The position numbers and the translations under genes were made by a program. Shown here piece after piece: positions 8,995-23,300 of a stretch of 64,000 nt of DNA. Positions within the stretch are counted from its first letter, which is position 1; the number at the start of each line of letters is the position of its first letter. Source of the stretch: Palaemon carinicauda (taxonomy: Eukaryota > Arthropoda > Malacostraca > Decapoda > Palaemonidae); NCBI RefSeq assembly GCF_036898095.1, contig NC_090746.1, forward strand, positions 111,793,990 through 111,857,989. Reading direction: 5' to 3'. Under the pieces are notes generated by a model. The model did no database searches, was not told the origin of the DNA, and saw nothing but the letters and a program-made list of their open reading frames with translations.

Positions 8995-11900
8995 AATGTC
9001 CCAAACTTTTTGGTGTTGGATTTTGTGTTAGACTGCAGCATAGATTCGTTTTATGGGTATATATGTGGTCATCGCATATTTTCGCTGTCCGGCTAAAATT
9101 ATAGAAGATATATGAGATTTTTTTGAAAAAAAAGCCCTATTTTTGGGGTCCGAATCTAGTAAGGGCCGGGGTCAGAGAAAATGTCCAAAAATTTTCGGTG
9201 TCAGATTTTGTGTTAGACTGCAGCATAGATTCGTTTTATGGGTATATAAGTGGTTATCGCTTATTTTCGCTGTCCGACTAAAATTATAGAAGATACATGA
9301 GATTTTCTTGAAAAAAAGGCCCTATTTTTGGGTCCGAATCTAGTAAGGGCCGGGGTCAGAGAAAATGTCCCTAAATTTTCGGTGTCAGATTTTGTGTTAG
9401 ACTGCAGCATAGATTCGTTTTATGGGTTTATATGTGGTTATCGCATATTTTCACTGTCCGAATGAAATTATAGAAGATATATGAGATTTTCTTGAAAAAA
9501 AGGCCCTAATTTTGGGATCCGAATCTAGTAAGGGCCGGGGTCAGAGAAAATGTCCCTAAATTTTCGGTGTCAGATTTTGTGTTAGACTGCAGCATAGATT
9601 CGTTTTATGGGTATATATGTGGTCATCGCATATTTTCACTGTCCGAATGAAATTATAGAAGATATATAAGATTTTCTTGAAAAAAAGGCCCTATTTTTGG
9701 GGTCCAAATCTAGTAAGGGCCGGGGTCAGAGAAAATGTCCAAAAATTTTCGGTGTCAGATTTTGTGTTAGACTGCAGCATAGATTCGTTTTATGGGTATA
9801 TATGTGGTTATCGCATATTTTCGCTGTCCGACTAAAATTAAAGAAGATACATGAGATTTTCTTGAAAAAAAGGCCCTAATTTTGGGATCCGAATCTAGTA
9901 AGGGCCGGGGTCAGAGAAAATGTCCCAAAATTTTCGGTGTCAGATTTTGTGTTAGACTGCAGCATAGATTCGTTTTATGGGTTTATATGTGGTTATCGCA
10001 TATTTTCGCTGTCCGACTAAAATTATAGAAGATACATGAGATTTTCTTGAAAAAAAGGCCGTAATTTGGGGATCCGAATCTAGTAAGGGCCAGGGTCAGA
10101 GAAAATGTCCCTAAATTTTCGGTGTCGGATTTTGTGTTAGACTGCAGCATAGATCGTTTTATGGGTATATATGTGGTCATGGCTTATTTTCGCTGTTTGA
10201 CTAAAATTATAGAAGATATATGAGATTATGTTGAAAAAAGCCCTTTTTTGGGGGTCCGAATCTAGTAAGGGCCTGGGTCAGAGAAAATGTCCCAAAATTT
10301 TCGGTGTCAGATTTTGTGTTAGACTGCAGCATAGATTCGTTTTATGGGTATATATGTGGTCATCGCATATTTTCGCTGTCCGACTAAAATTATAGAAGAT
10401 TCATGAGATTTTCTTGAAAAAAGGCCCTATTTTTGGGATCCGAATCTAGTAAGGGCCGGGGTCAGAGAAAATGTCCCAATATTTTCGGTGTCAGATTTTG
10501 TGTTAGACTGCAGCATAGATTCGTTTTAAGGGTTTATATGTGGTCATCGCATATTTTCGCTGTCCAACTAAAATTATAGAAGATATATGAGGTTTTCTTG
10601 AAAAAAGACCCTATTTTTGGGGTCCGAATCTAGTAAGGGCCGGGGTCAGAGAAAATGTCCCAAAATTTTTGGTGTAGGATTTTGTGCTAGACTGCAGCAT
10701 AGATTCGTTTTATGGGTATATATGTGGTTATCGCATATTTTCGCTGTCCAACTAAAATTATAGAAGATACATGAGATTTTCTTGAAAAAAGGCCCTATTT
10801 TTGGGATCCGAATCTAGTAAGGGCAGGGGTCAGAGAAAATGTCCCAAAATTTTCGGTGTCGGATTTTGTGTTAGACTGTAGCCTAGATTCGTTTTATGGG
10901 TATATATGTGGTCATCGCATATTTTCGCTGTCCTACTAAAATTATAGAAGATATATGAGATTTTGTTGAAAAAAGGCCCTATTTTTGGGGTCCGAATCTA
11001 GTAAGGGCCGGGGTCAGAGAAAATGTCCCAAAATTTTTGGTGTCAGATTTTGTGTTAGACTGTAGCCTAGATTCGTTTTATGGGTTTATATGTGATCATG
11101 GCATATTTTCGCTGTCCGACTTAAATTATAGAAGATATATGAGATTTTTTTTTTAAAAAAGACCCTATTTTTGGGGTCCGAATCTAGTAAGGGCCGAGGT
11201 CAGAGAAAATGTCCCAAAATTTTTGGTGTCGGATTTTGTGTTAGACTGCAGAATAGATTCGTTTTATGGGTTTATATGTGGTCATGGCATATTTTCGCTG
11301 TCCGACTAAAATTATAGAAGATATATGAGGTTTTCTTGGAAAAAGACCCTATTTTTGGGGTTCGAATTTAGTAAGGGAAATGTCAGAGAAAATGTCCCAA
11401 ACTTTTTGGTGTTGGATTTTGTGTTAGACTGCAGCATAGATTCGTTTTATGGGTATATATGTGGTCATCGCATATTTTCGCTGTCCGGCTAAAATTATAG
11501 AAGATATATGAGATTTTGTTGAAAAAAAAGCCCTATTTTTGGGGTCCGAATCTAGTAAGGGCCGGGGTCAGAGAAAATGTCCAAAAATTTTCGGTGTCAG
11601 ATTTTGTGTTAGACTGCAGCATAGATTCGTTTTATGGGTATATAAGTGGTTATCGCATATTTTCGCTGTCCGACTAAAATTATAGAAGATACATGAGATT
11701 TTCTTGAAAAAAAGGCCCTATTTTTGGGTCCGAATCTAGTAAGGGCCGGGGTCAGAGAAAATGTCCCTAAATTTTCGGTGTCAGATTTTGTGTTAGACTG
11801 CAGCATAGATTCGTTTTATGGGTTTATATGTGGTTATCGCATATTTTCACTGTCCGAATGAAATTATAGAAGATATATGAGATTTTCTTGAAAAAAAGGC

Positions 11901-14640
11901 CCTAATTTTGGGATCCGAATCTAGTAAGGGCCGGGGTCAGAGAAAATGTCCCTAAATTTTCGGTGTCAGATTTTGTGTTAGACTGCAGCATAGATTCGTT
12001 TTATGGGTATATATGTGGTCATCGCATATTTTCACTGTCCGAATGAAATTATAGAAGATATATGAGATTTTCTTGAAAAAAAGGCCATATTTTTGGGGTC
12101 CAAATCTAGTAAGGGCCGGGGTCAGAGAAAATGTCCAAAAATTTTCGGTGTCAGATTTTGTGTTAGACTGCAGCATAGATTCGTTTTATGGGTATATATG
12201 TGGTTATCGCATATTTTCGCTGTCCGACTAAAATTATAGAAGATACATGAGATTTTCTTGAAAAAAAGGCCCTAATTTTGGGATCCGAATCTAGTAAGGG
12301 CCGGGGTCAGAGAAAATGTCCCAAAATTTTCGGTGTCAGATTTTGTGTTAGACTGCAGCATAGATTCGTTTTATGGGTTTATATGTGGTTATCGCATATT
12401 TTCGCTGTCCGACTAAAATTATAGAAGATACATGAGATTTTCTTGAAAAAAAGGCCGTAATTTTGGGATCCGAATCTAGTAAGGGCCGGGGTCAGAGAAA
12501 ATGTCCCTAAATTTTCGGTGTCGGATTTTGTGTTAGACTGCAGCATAGATCGTTTTAGGGGTATATATGTGGTCATGGCATATTTTTGCCTTTTTTTACT
12601 AAAATTATAGAAGATATATGAGATTTTGTTGAAAAAAGCCCTTTTTTTGGGGTCCGAATCTAGTAAGGGCCTGGGTCAGAGAAAATGTCCCAAAATTTTC
12701 GGTGTCAGATTTTGTGTTAGACTGCAGCATAGATTCGTTTTATGGGTATATATGTGGTCATCGCATATTTTCGCTGTCCGACTAAAATTATAGAAGATAC
12801 ATGAGATTTTCTTGAAAAAAGGCCCTATTTTTGGGATCCGAATCTAGTAAGGGCCGGGGTCAGAGAAAATGTCCCAATATTTTCGGTGTCAGATTTTGTG
12901 TTAGACTGCAGCATAGATTCGTTTTATGGGTTTATATGTGGTCATCGCATATTTTCGCTGTCCAACTAAAATTATAGAAGATATATGAGGTTTTCTTGAA
13001 AAAAGACCCTATTTTTGGGGTCCGAATCTAGTAAGGGCCGGGGTCAGAGAAAATGTCCCAAAATTTTTGGTGTAGGATTTTGTGCTAGACTGCAGCATAG
13101 ATTCGTTTTATGGGTATATATGTGGTTATCGCATATTTTCGCTGTCCAACTAAAATTATAGAAGATACATGAGATTTTCTTGAAAAAAGGCCCTATTTTT
13201 GGGATCCGAATCTAGTAAGGGCAGGGGTCAGAGAAAATGTCCCAAAATTTTCGGTGTCGGATTTTGTGTTAGACTGTAGCCTAGATTCGTTTTATGGGTA
13301 TATATGTGGTCATCGCATATTTTCGCTGTCCGACTAAAATTATAGAAGATACATGAGATTTTCTTGAAAAAAAGGCCGTAATTTTGGGATCCGAATCTAG
13401 TAAGGGCCGGGGTCAGAGAAAATGTCCCTAAATTTTCGGTGTCGGATTTTGTGTTAGACTGCAGCATAGATCGTTTTATGGGTATATATGTGGTCATGGC
13501 ATATTTTCGCTGTTTGACTAAAATTATAGAAGATATATGAGATTTTGTTGAAAAAAGCCCTTTTTTTGGGGTCCGAATCTAGTAAGGGCCTGGGTCAGAG
13601 AAAATGTCCCAAAATTTTCGGTGTCAGATTTTGTGTTAGACTGCAGCATAGATTCGTTTTATGGGTTTATATGTGGTCATCGCATATTTTTGCTGTCCGA
13701 CTAAAATTATAGAAGATACATGAGATTTTCTTGAAAAAAGGCCCTATTTTTGGGATCCGAATCTAGTAAAGGCCGGGGTCAGAGAAAATGTCCCAAAATT
13801 TTCGGTGTCGGATTTTGTGTTAGACTGCAGCCTAGATTCGTTTTATGGGTTTATATGTGGTCATGGCATATTTTCGCTGTCCGACTAAAATTATAGAAGA
13901 TATATGAGATTTTGTTGAAAAAAGGCCCTATTTTTGGGGTCCAAATCTAGTAAGGGCTGGGGTCAGAGAAAACGTCCCAAAATTTTTGGTGTCAGATTTT
14001 GTGTTAGACTGCAGCATAGATTCCTTTTATGGGTATATATGTGGTCATGTCATATTTTCGCTGTCCTACTAAAATTATAGAAGATATATGAGATTTTTTT
14101 TGAAAAAGACCCTATTTTTGGGGTCTAAATCTAGTAAGGGCCGGGGTCAGAGAAAATGTCCCAAAATTTTCGGTGTCAGATTTTGTGTTAGACTGCAGCA
14201 TAGATTCGTTTTATGGGTTTATATGTGGTCATGGCATATTTTCGCTGTCCGACTGAAATTATAGAAGATATATGAGGTTTTCTTGAAAAAAGACCCTATT
14301 TTTGGGGTTCAAATCTAGTAAGGGCCGGGGTCAGAGAAAATGTCCCAAAATTTTCGGTGTCGGATTTTGTGTTAGACTGCAGCATAGATTCGTTTTATGG
14401 GTATATATGTGGTCATCGCATATTTTCGCTGTCCGGCTAAAATTATAGAAGATATATGAGATTTTGTTGAAAAAAGCCCTTTTTTTGGTGTCCGAATCTA
14501 GTAAGGGCCGGGGTCAGAGAAAATGTCCCAAAATTTTCGGTGTCAGATTTTGTGTTAGACTGCAGCATAGATTCGTTTTATGGGTATATGTGTGGTCATC
14601 GCATATTTTCATTGTCCGACTAAAATTATAGAATATATAT
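8995..14640 (+). repeat. Higher-order repeat copy 1 (about 5.7 kb, ~31 monomers)
   Basis: This block is repeated almost perfectly at 14889-20342. Diagnostic variants recur at a fixed offset: the CCAAACTTTTTGGTGTTGG monomer at 9001 and 14895, the TTAGTAAGGGAAATGTCAG monomer at about 11370 and 17080, and ATTGTCCGACTAAAATTATA at 14611 and 20313. The offset is 5,894 at the left end, then about 5,702-5,708, because copy 2 lacks one monomer. Within copy 1 a 13-monomer sub-block (9001 to 11398) is itself duplicated. Confidence 0.88.
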
Positions 14641-14888
14641 GAGATTTTGTAGAAAAAAGCCCTTTTTTTGGTGTCCGAATCTAGTAAGGGCCGGGGTCAG
14701 AGAAAATGTCCCAAAATTTTCGGTGTCAGATTTTGTGTTAGACTGCAGCATAGATTCGTTTTATGGGTTTATATGTGGTCATGGCATATTTTCGCTGTCC
14801 GACTGAAATTATAGAAGATATATGAGGTTTTCTTGAAAAAAGACCCTATTTTTGGGGTTCAAATCTAGTAAGGGCCGGGGTCAGAGAA

Positions 14889-17800
14889 AATGTCCCAAAC
14901 TTTTTGGTGTTGGATTTTGTGTTAGACTGCAGCATAGATTCGTTTTATGGGTATATATGTGGTCATCGCATATTTTCGCTGTCCGGCTAAAATTATAGAA
15001 GATATATGAGATTTTTTTGAAAAAAAGCCCTATTTTTGGGGTCCGAATCTAGTAAGGGCCGGGGTCAGAGAAAATGTCCAAAAATTTTCGGTGTCAGATT
15101 TTGTGTTAGACTGCAGCATAGATTCGTTTTATGGGTATATAAGTGGTTATCGCTTATTTTCGCTGTCCGACTAAAATTATAGAAGATACATGAGATTTTC
15201 TTGAAAAAAAGGCCCTATTTTTGGGTCCGAATCTAGTAAGGGCCGGGGTCAGAGAAAATGTCCCTAAATTTTCGGTGTCAGATTTTGTGTTAGACTGCAG
15301 CATAGATTCGTTTTATGGGTTTATATGTGGTTATCGCATATTTTCACTGTCCGAATGAAATTATAGAAGATATATGAGATTTTCTTGAAAAAAAGGCCCT
15401 AATTTTGGGATCCGAATCTAGTAAGGGCCGGGGTCAGAGAAAATGTCCCTAAATTTTCGGTGTCAGATTTTGTGTTAGACTGCAGCATAGATTCGTTTTA
15501 TGGGTATATATGTGGTCATCGCATATTTTCGCTGTCCGACTAAAATTATAGAAGATACATGAGATTTTCTTGAAAAAAAGGCCCTAATTTTGGGATCCGA
15601 ATCTAGTAAGGGCCGGGGTCAGAGAAAATGTCCCAAAATTTTCGGTGTCAGATTTTGTGTTAGACTGCAGCATAGATTCGTTTTATGGGTTTATATGTGG
15701 TTATCGCATATTTTTGCTGTCCGACTAAAATTATAGAAGATACATGAGATTTTCTTGAAAAAAAGGCCGTAATTTTGGGATCCGAATCTAGTAAGGGCCA
15801 GGGTCAGAGAAAATGTCCCTAAATTTTCGGTGTCGGATTTTGTGTTAGACTGCAGCATAGATCGTTTTATGGGTATATATGTGGTCATGGCTTATTTTCG
15901 CTGTTTGACTAAAATTATAGAAGATATATGAGATTATGTTGAAAAAAGCCCTTTTTTTGGGGTCCGAATCTAGTAAGGGCCTGGGTCAGAGAAAATGTCC
16001 CAAAATTTTCGGTGTCAGATTTTGTGTTAGACTGCAGCATAGATTCGTTTTATGGGTATATATGTGGTCATCGCATATTTTCGCTGTCCGACTAAAATTA
16101 TAGAAGATTCATGAGATTTTCTTGAAAAAAGGCCCTATTTTTGGGATCCGAATCTAGTAAGGGCCGGGGTCAGAGAAAATGTCCCAATATTTTCGGTGTC
16201 AGATTTTGTGTTAGACTGCAGCATAGATTCGTTTTAAGGGTTTATATGTGGTCATCGCATATTTTCGCTGTCCAACTAAAATTATAGAAGATATATGAGG
16301 TTTTCTTGAAAAAAGACCCTATTTTTGGGGTCCGAATCTAGTAAGGGCCGGGGTCAGAGAAAATGTCCCAAAATTTTTGGTGTAGGATTTTGTGCTAGAC
16401 TGCAGCATAGATTCGTTTTATGGGTATATATGTGGTTATCACATATTTTCGCTGTCCAACTAAAATTATAGAAGATACATGAGATTTTCTTGAAAAAAGG
16501 CCCTATTTTTGGGATCCGAATCTAGTAAGGGCAGGGGTCAGAGAAAATGTCCCAAAATTTTCGGTGTCGGATTTTGTGTTAGACTGTAGCCTAGATTCGT
16601 TTTATGGGTATATATGTGGTCATCGCATATTTTCGCTGTCCTACTAAAATTATAGAAGATATATGAGATTTTGTTGAAAAAAGGCCCTATTTTTGGGGTC
16701 CGAATCTAGTAAGGGCCGGGGTCAGAGAAAATGTCCCAAAATTTTTGGTGTCAGATTTTGTGTTAGACTGTAGCCTAGATTCGTTTTATGGGTTTATATG
16801 TGATCATGGCATATTTTCGCTGTCCGACTTAAATTATAGAAGATATATGAGATTTTTTTTTAAAAAAGACCCTATTTTTGGGGTCCGAATCTAGTAAGGG
16901 CCGAGGTCAGAGAAAATGTCCCAAAATTTTTGGTGTCGGATTTTGTGTTAGACTGCAGAATAGATTCGTTTTATGGGTTTATATGTGGTCATGGCATATT
17001 TTCGCTGTCCGACTAAAATTATAGAAGATATATGAGGTTTTCTTGGAAAAAGACCCTATTTTTTGGGTTCGAATTTAGTAAGGGAAATGTCAGAGAAAAT
17101 GTCCCAAACTTTTTGGTGTTGGATTTTGTGTTAGACTGCAGCATAGATTCGTTTTATGGGTATATATGTGGTCATCGCATATTTTCGCTGTCCGGCTAAA
17201 ATTATAGAAGATATATGAGATTTTGTTGAAAAAAAAGCCCTATTTTTGGGGTCCGAATCTAGTAAGGGCCGGGGTCAGAGAAAATGTCCAAAAATTTTCG
17301 GTGTCAGATTTTGTGTTAGACTGCAGCATAGATTCGTTTTATGGGTATATAAGTGGTTATCGCATATTTTCGCTGTCCGACTAAAATTATAGAAGATACA
17401 TGAGATTTTCTTGAAAAAAAGGCCCTATTTTTGGGTCCGAATCTAGTAAGGGCCGGGGTCAGAGAAAATGTCCCTAAATTTTCGGTGTCAGATTTTGTGT
17501 TAGACTGAAGCATAGATTCGTTTTATGGGTTTATATGTGGTTATCGCATATTTTCACTGTCCGAATGAAATTATAGAAGATATATGAGATTTTCTTGAAA
17601 AAAAGGCCCTAATTTTGGGATCCGAATCTAGTAAGGGCCGGGGTCAGAGAAAATGTCCCTAAATTTTCGGTGTCAGATTTTGTGTTAGACTGCAGCATAG
17701 ATTCGTTTTATGGGTATATATGTGGTCATCGCATATTTTCACTGTCCGAATGAAATTATAGAAGATATATGAGATTTTCTTGAAAAAAAGGCCATATTTT

Positions 17801-20342
17801 TGGGGTCCAAATGTAGTAAGGGCCGGGGTCAGAGAAAATGTCCAAAAATTTTCGGTGTCAGATTTTGTGTTAGACTGCAGCATAGATTCGTTTTATGGGT
17901 ATATATGTGGTTATCGCATATTTTCGCTGTCCGACTAAAATTAAAGAAGATACATGAGATTTTCTTGAAAAAAAGGCCCTAATTTTGGGATCCGAATCTA
18001 GTAAGGGCCGGGGTCAGAGAAAATGTCCCAAAATTTTCGGTGTCAGATTTTGTGTTAGACTGCAGCATAGATTCGTTTTATGGGTTTATATGTGGTTATC
18101 GCATATTTTCGCTGTCCGACTAAAATTATAGAAGATACATGAGATTTTCTTGAAAAAAAGGCCGTAATTTTGGGATCCGAATCTAGTAACAGCCGGGGTC
18201 AGAGAAAATGTCCCTAAATTTTCGGTGTCGGATTTTGTGTTAGACTGCAGCATAGATCGTTTTAGGGGTATATATGTGGTCATGGCATATTTTCGCTGTT
18301 TGACTAAAATTATAGAAGATATATGAGATTTTGTTGAAAAAAGCCCTTTTTTTGGGGTCCGAATCTAGTAAGGGCCTGGGTCAGAGAAAATGTCCCAAAA
18401 TTTTCGGTGTCAGATTTTGTGTTACTGCAGCATAGATTCGTTTTATGGGTATATATGTGGTCATCGCATATTTTCGCTGTCCGACTAAAATTATAGAAGA
18501 TACATGAGATTTTCTTGAAAAAAGGCCCTATTTTTGGGATCCGAATCTAGTAAGGGCCGGGGTCAGAGAAAATGTCCCAATATTTTCGGTGTCAGATTTT
18601 GTGTTAGACTGCAGCATAGATTCGTTTTATGGGTTTATATGTGGTCATCGCATATTTTCGCTGTCCAACTAAAATTATAGAAGATATATGAGGTTTTCTT
18701 GAAAAAAGACCCTATTTTTGGGGTCCGAATCTAGTAAGGGCCGGGGTCAGAGAAAATGTCCCAAAATTTTTGGTGTAGGATTTTGTGCTTGACTGCAGCA
18801 TAGATTCGTTTTATGGGTATATATGTGGTTATCGCATATTTTCGCTGTCCAACTAAAATTATAGAAGATACATGAGATTTTCTTGAAAAAAGGCCCTATT
18901 TTTGGGATCCGAATCTAGTAAGGGCAGGGGTCAGAGAAAATGTCCCAAAATTTTCGGTGTCGGATTTTGTGTTAGACTGTAGCCTAGATTCGTTTTATGG
19001 GTATATATGTGGTCATCGCATATTTTCGCTGTCCGACTAAAATTATAGAAGATACATGAGATTTTCTTGAAAAAAAGGCCGTAATTTTGGGATCCGAATC
19101 TAGTAAGGGCCGGGGTCAGAGAAAATGTCCCTAAATTTTCGGTGTCGGATTTTGTGTTAGACTGCAGCATAGATCGTTTTATGGGTATATATGTGGTCAT
19201 GGCATATTTTCGCTGTTTGACTAAAATTATAGAAGATATATGAGATTTTGTTGAAAAAAGCCCTTTTTTTGGGGTCCGAATCTAGTAAGGGCCTGGGTCA
19301 GAGAAAATGTCCCAAAATTTTCGGTGTCAGATTTTGTGTTAGACTGCAGCATAGATTCGTTTTATGGGTTTATATGTGGTCATCGCATATTTTTGCTGTC
19401 CGACTAAAATTATAGAAGATACATGAGATTTTCTTGAAAAAAGGCCCTATTTTTGGGATCCGAATCTAGTAAAGGCCGGGGTCAGAGAAAATGTCCCAAA
19501 ATTTTCGGTGTCGGATTTTGTGTTAGACTGCAGCCTAGATTCGTTTTATGGGTTTATATGTGGTCATGGCATATTTTCGCTGTCCGACTAAAATTATAGA
19601 AGATATATGAGATTTTGTTGAAAAAAGGCCCTATTTTTGGGGTCCAAATCTAGTAAGGGCTGGGGTCAGAGAAAACGTCCCAAAATTTTTGGTGTCAGAT
19701 TTTGTGTTAGACTGCAGCATAGATTCCTTTTATGGGTATATATGTGGTCATGTCATATTTTCGCTGTCCTACTAAAATTATAGAAGATATATGAGATTTT
19801 TTTTGAAAAAGACCCTATTTTTGGGGTCTAAATCTAGTAAGGGCCGGGGTCAGAGAAAATGTCCCAAAATTTTCGGTGTCAGATTTTGTGTTAGACTGCA
19901 GCATAGATTCGTTTTATGGGTTTATATGTGGTCATGGCATATTTTCGCTGTCCGACTGAAATTATAGAAGATATATGAGGTTTTCTTGAAAAAAGACCCT
20001 ATTTTTGGGGTTCAAATCTAGTAAGGGCCGGGGTCAGAGAAAATGTCCCAAAATTTTCGGTGTCGGATTTTGTGTTAGACTGCAGCATAGATTCGTTTTA
20101 TGGGTATATATGTGGTCATCGCATATTTTCGCTGTCCGGCTAAAATTATAGAAGATATATGAGATTTTGTTGAAAAAAGCCCTTTTTTTGGTGTCCGAAT
20201 CTAGTAAGGGCCGGGGTCAGAGAAAATGTCCCAAAATTTTCGGTGTCAGATTTTGTGTTAGACTGCAGCATAGATTCGTTTTATGGGTATATGTGTGGTC
20301 ATCGCATATTTTCATTGTCCGACTAAAATTATAGAATATATA
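14889..20342 (+). repeat. Higher-order repeat copy 2
   Basis: Near-identical to 8995-14640, minus one monomer close to 15500. At its right end it diverges from copy 1 in mid-monomer, right after TAGAATATATATGAGATTTT. Confidence 0.88.
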
Positions 20343-23300
20343 TGAGATTTTCTTGAAAAAAAGGCCCTATTTTTGGGGTCCGAATCTAGTAAGGGCCGGG
20401 GTCAGAGAAAATGTCCCAAAATATTTGGTGTCAGATTTTGTGTTAGACTGCAGCATAGATTCGTTTTATGGATATGTATGTGGTCATCGCATATTTTCGC
20501 TGTCCGGCTAAAATTATAGAAGATATATGAGATTTTGTTGAAAAAAGCCCTATTTTTGGGGTCCGAATCTAGTAAGGGCCGGGATCCGAGAAAATGTCCC
20601 AAAATTTTTGGTGTCAGATTTTGTGTTAGACTGCAGCATAGATTCGTTTTATGGGTTTATATGTGGTCATCGCATATTTTCGCTGTCCGACTAAAATTAT
20701 AGAAGATATATGAGATTTTCTTAGAAAAAAAGACCCTATTTTTGGGGTCCGAATCTAGTAAGGGCCGGGGTCAGAGAAAATGTCCCAAAATTTTCGGTGT
20801 CAGATTTGTGTTAGACAACAGCATAGATTCGTTTTATGGTATATATGTGGTCATCGCATATTTTCGCTGTCCGACTAAAATTATAGAAGATACATGAGAT
20901 TTTCTTGAAAAAGACCCTATTTTTGGGGTCCGAATCTAGTAAGGGCCGGGGTCAGAGAAAATGTCCCAAAATTTTCGGTGTTGGATTATGTGTTAGACTG
21001 CAGCATAGATTCGTTTTATGGTTTATATGTGGTCATCGCATATTTTCGCTGTCCGACTAAAATTATAGAAGATATATGAGATTTTCTTGAAAATAGACCC
21101 TATTTTTGGGGTCCGAATCTAGTAAGGGCCGGGGTCAGAGAAAATGTCCCAAAATTTTCGGTGTAGGATAATGTGTTAGACTGCAGCATAGATTCGTTTT
21201 ATGGGTATATATGTGGTCATCGCATATTTTCGCTGTCCGACTAAAATTATAGAAGATACATGAGATTTTCTTGAAAAAAGACCCTATTTTTGGGGTCCGA
21301 ATCTAGTTAGGGCCGGGGTCAGAGAAAATGTCCCAAAATTTTCGGTGTTGGATTTTGTGTTAGACTGCAGCATAGATTCGTTTTATGGGTATATATGTGG
21401 TCATCGCATATTTTCGCTGTCCGACTAAAATTATAGAAGATATATGAGATTTTCTTGAAAAAAAGCCCTATTTTTGGGGTCCGAATCTAGTAAGGGCCGG
21501 GGTCAGAGAAAATGTCCCAAAATTTTCGGTGTCAGATTTTGTGTTAGACTGCAGCATAGATTCGTTTTATGGGTATTATGTGGTCATCGCATATTTTCGC
21601 TGTCCGACTAAAATTATAGAAGATATATGAGATTTTCTTGAAAAAAAGGCTCTATTTTTAGAGTCCGAATCTAGTAAAGGCCGGGGTCAGAGAAAATGTC
21701 CCAAAATTTTTGGTGTCAGATTTTGTGTTAGACTGCAGGATAGATTCGTTTTATGGGAATATATGTGGTCATGGCATATTTTCACTGTCCGACTGAAATT
21801 ATAGAAGATATATGAGGTTTTCTTGGGAAAAGACCCTATTTTTGGGGTCCGAATCTAGTAAGGGCCGGGGTCAGAGAAAATGTCCCAATATTTTCAGTGT
21901 CAGATTTTGTGTTAGACTCCAGCATAGATTCGTTTTATGGGTTTATATGTGGTCATAGCATATTTTTGCTGTCCGACTGAAATTATAGAAGATATATGAG
22001 GTTTTCTTGGGAAAAGACCCTATTTTTGGGGTCCAAATCTAGTAAGGGCCGGGGTCAGAGAAAATGTCCCAAAATTTTCGGTGTCGGATTTTGTGTTAGA
22101 CTGCAGCATAGATTTGTTTTATGGGTATATATGTGGTCATCGCATATTTTCGCTGTCCGGCTAAAATTATAGAAGATATAAGAAATTTTGTTGAAAAAAG
22201 GCCCTATTTTTGGGGTCCGAATCTAGTAAGGGCCTGGGTCAGAGAAAATGTCCCAAAATTTTTGGTGTCAGATTTTGTGTTAGATTGCAGCATAGATTCG
22301 TTTTATGGGTATATATGTGGTCATCGCATATTTTTGCTGTCCGACTAAAATTATAGAAGATATTTGAGATTTTGTTGAAAAAAGACCCTATTTTTGGGGT
22401 CCGAATCTAGTAAGGGCCGGGGTCAGAGAAAATGTCCCAAAATTTTCGGTGTCAGATTTTGTGTTAGACTGCAGCATAGATTCGTTTTATGGGTTTATAT
22501 GTGGTCATGGCATATTTTCTCTGTCCGGCTAAAATTATAGAAGATATTTGAGATTTTGTTGAAAAAATGCCATCTTTTTTGGGTCCAAATCTAGTAAGGG
22601 CCGGGGTCAGAGAAAATGTCCCAAAACTTTCGGTGTCAGATTTTGTGTTAGACTGCAGCATAGATTTGTTTTATGGATATATATGTGGTCATGGCATATT
22701 TTCTCTGTCCGGCTAAAATTATATAAGATATTTGAGTTTTTGTTGAAAAAATGCCATCTTTTTTGGGTCCAAATCTAGTAAGGGCCGGGGTCAGAGAAAA
22801 TGTCCCAAAACTTTCGGTGTCAGATTTTGTGTTAGACTGCAGCATAGATTTGTTTTATGGGTATATATGTGGTCATCACATATTTTCGCTGTCCGGCTAA
22901 AATTATAGAAGATATAAGAAATTTTGTTGAAAAAAGGCCCTATTTTTGGGGTCCGAATCTAGTAAGGGCTGGGGTCAGAGAAAATGTCCCAAAATTTTTG
23001 GTGTCAGATTTTGTGTTAGATTGCAGCATAGATTCGTTTTATGGGTATATATGTTGTCATCGCATATTTTCGCTGTCTGACTAAAGTTATAGAAGATATA
23101 TGAGGTTTTCTTGAAAAAAGGCCCTATTTTTGGGGTCCGAATCTAGTAAGGGCTGGGGTCAGAGAACATGTCCCAATATTTTCGGTGTCAGATTTTGTGT
23201 TAGACAGCAGCATAGATTCGTTTTATGTGTTTATATGTGGTCACGGCATATTTTCGCTGTCCGACTAAAATTATAGAAGATATATGAGGTTTTCTTGAAA

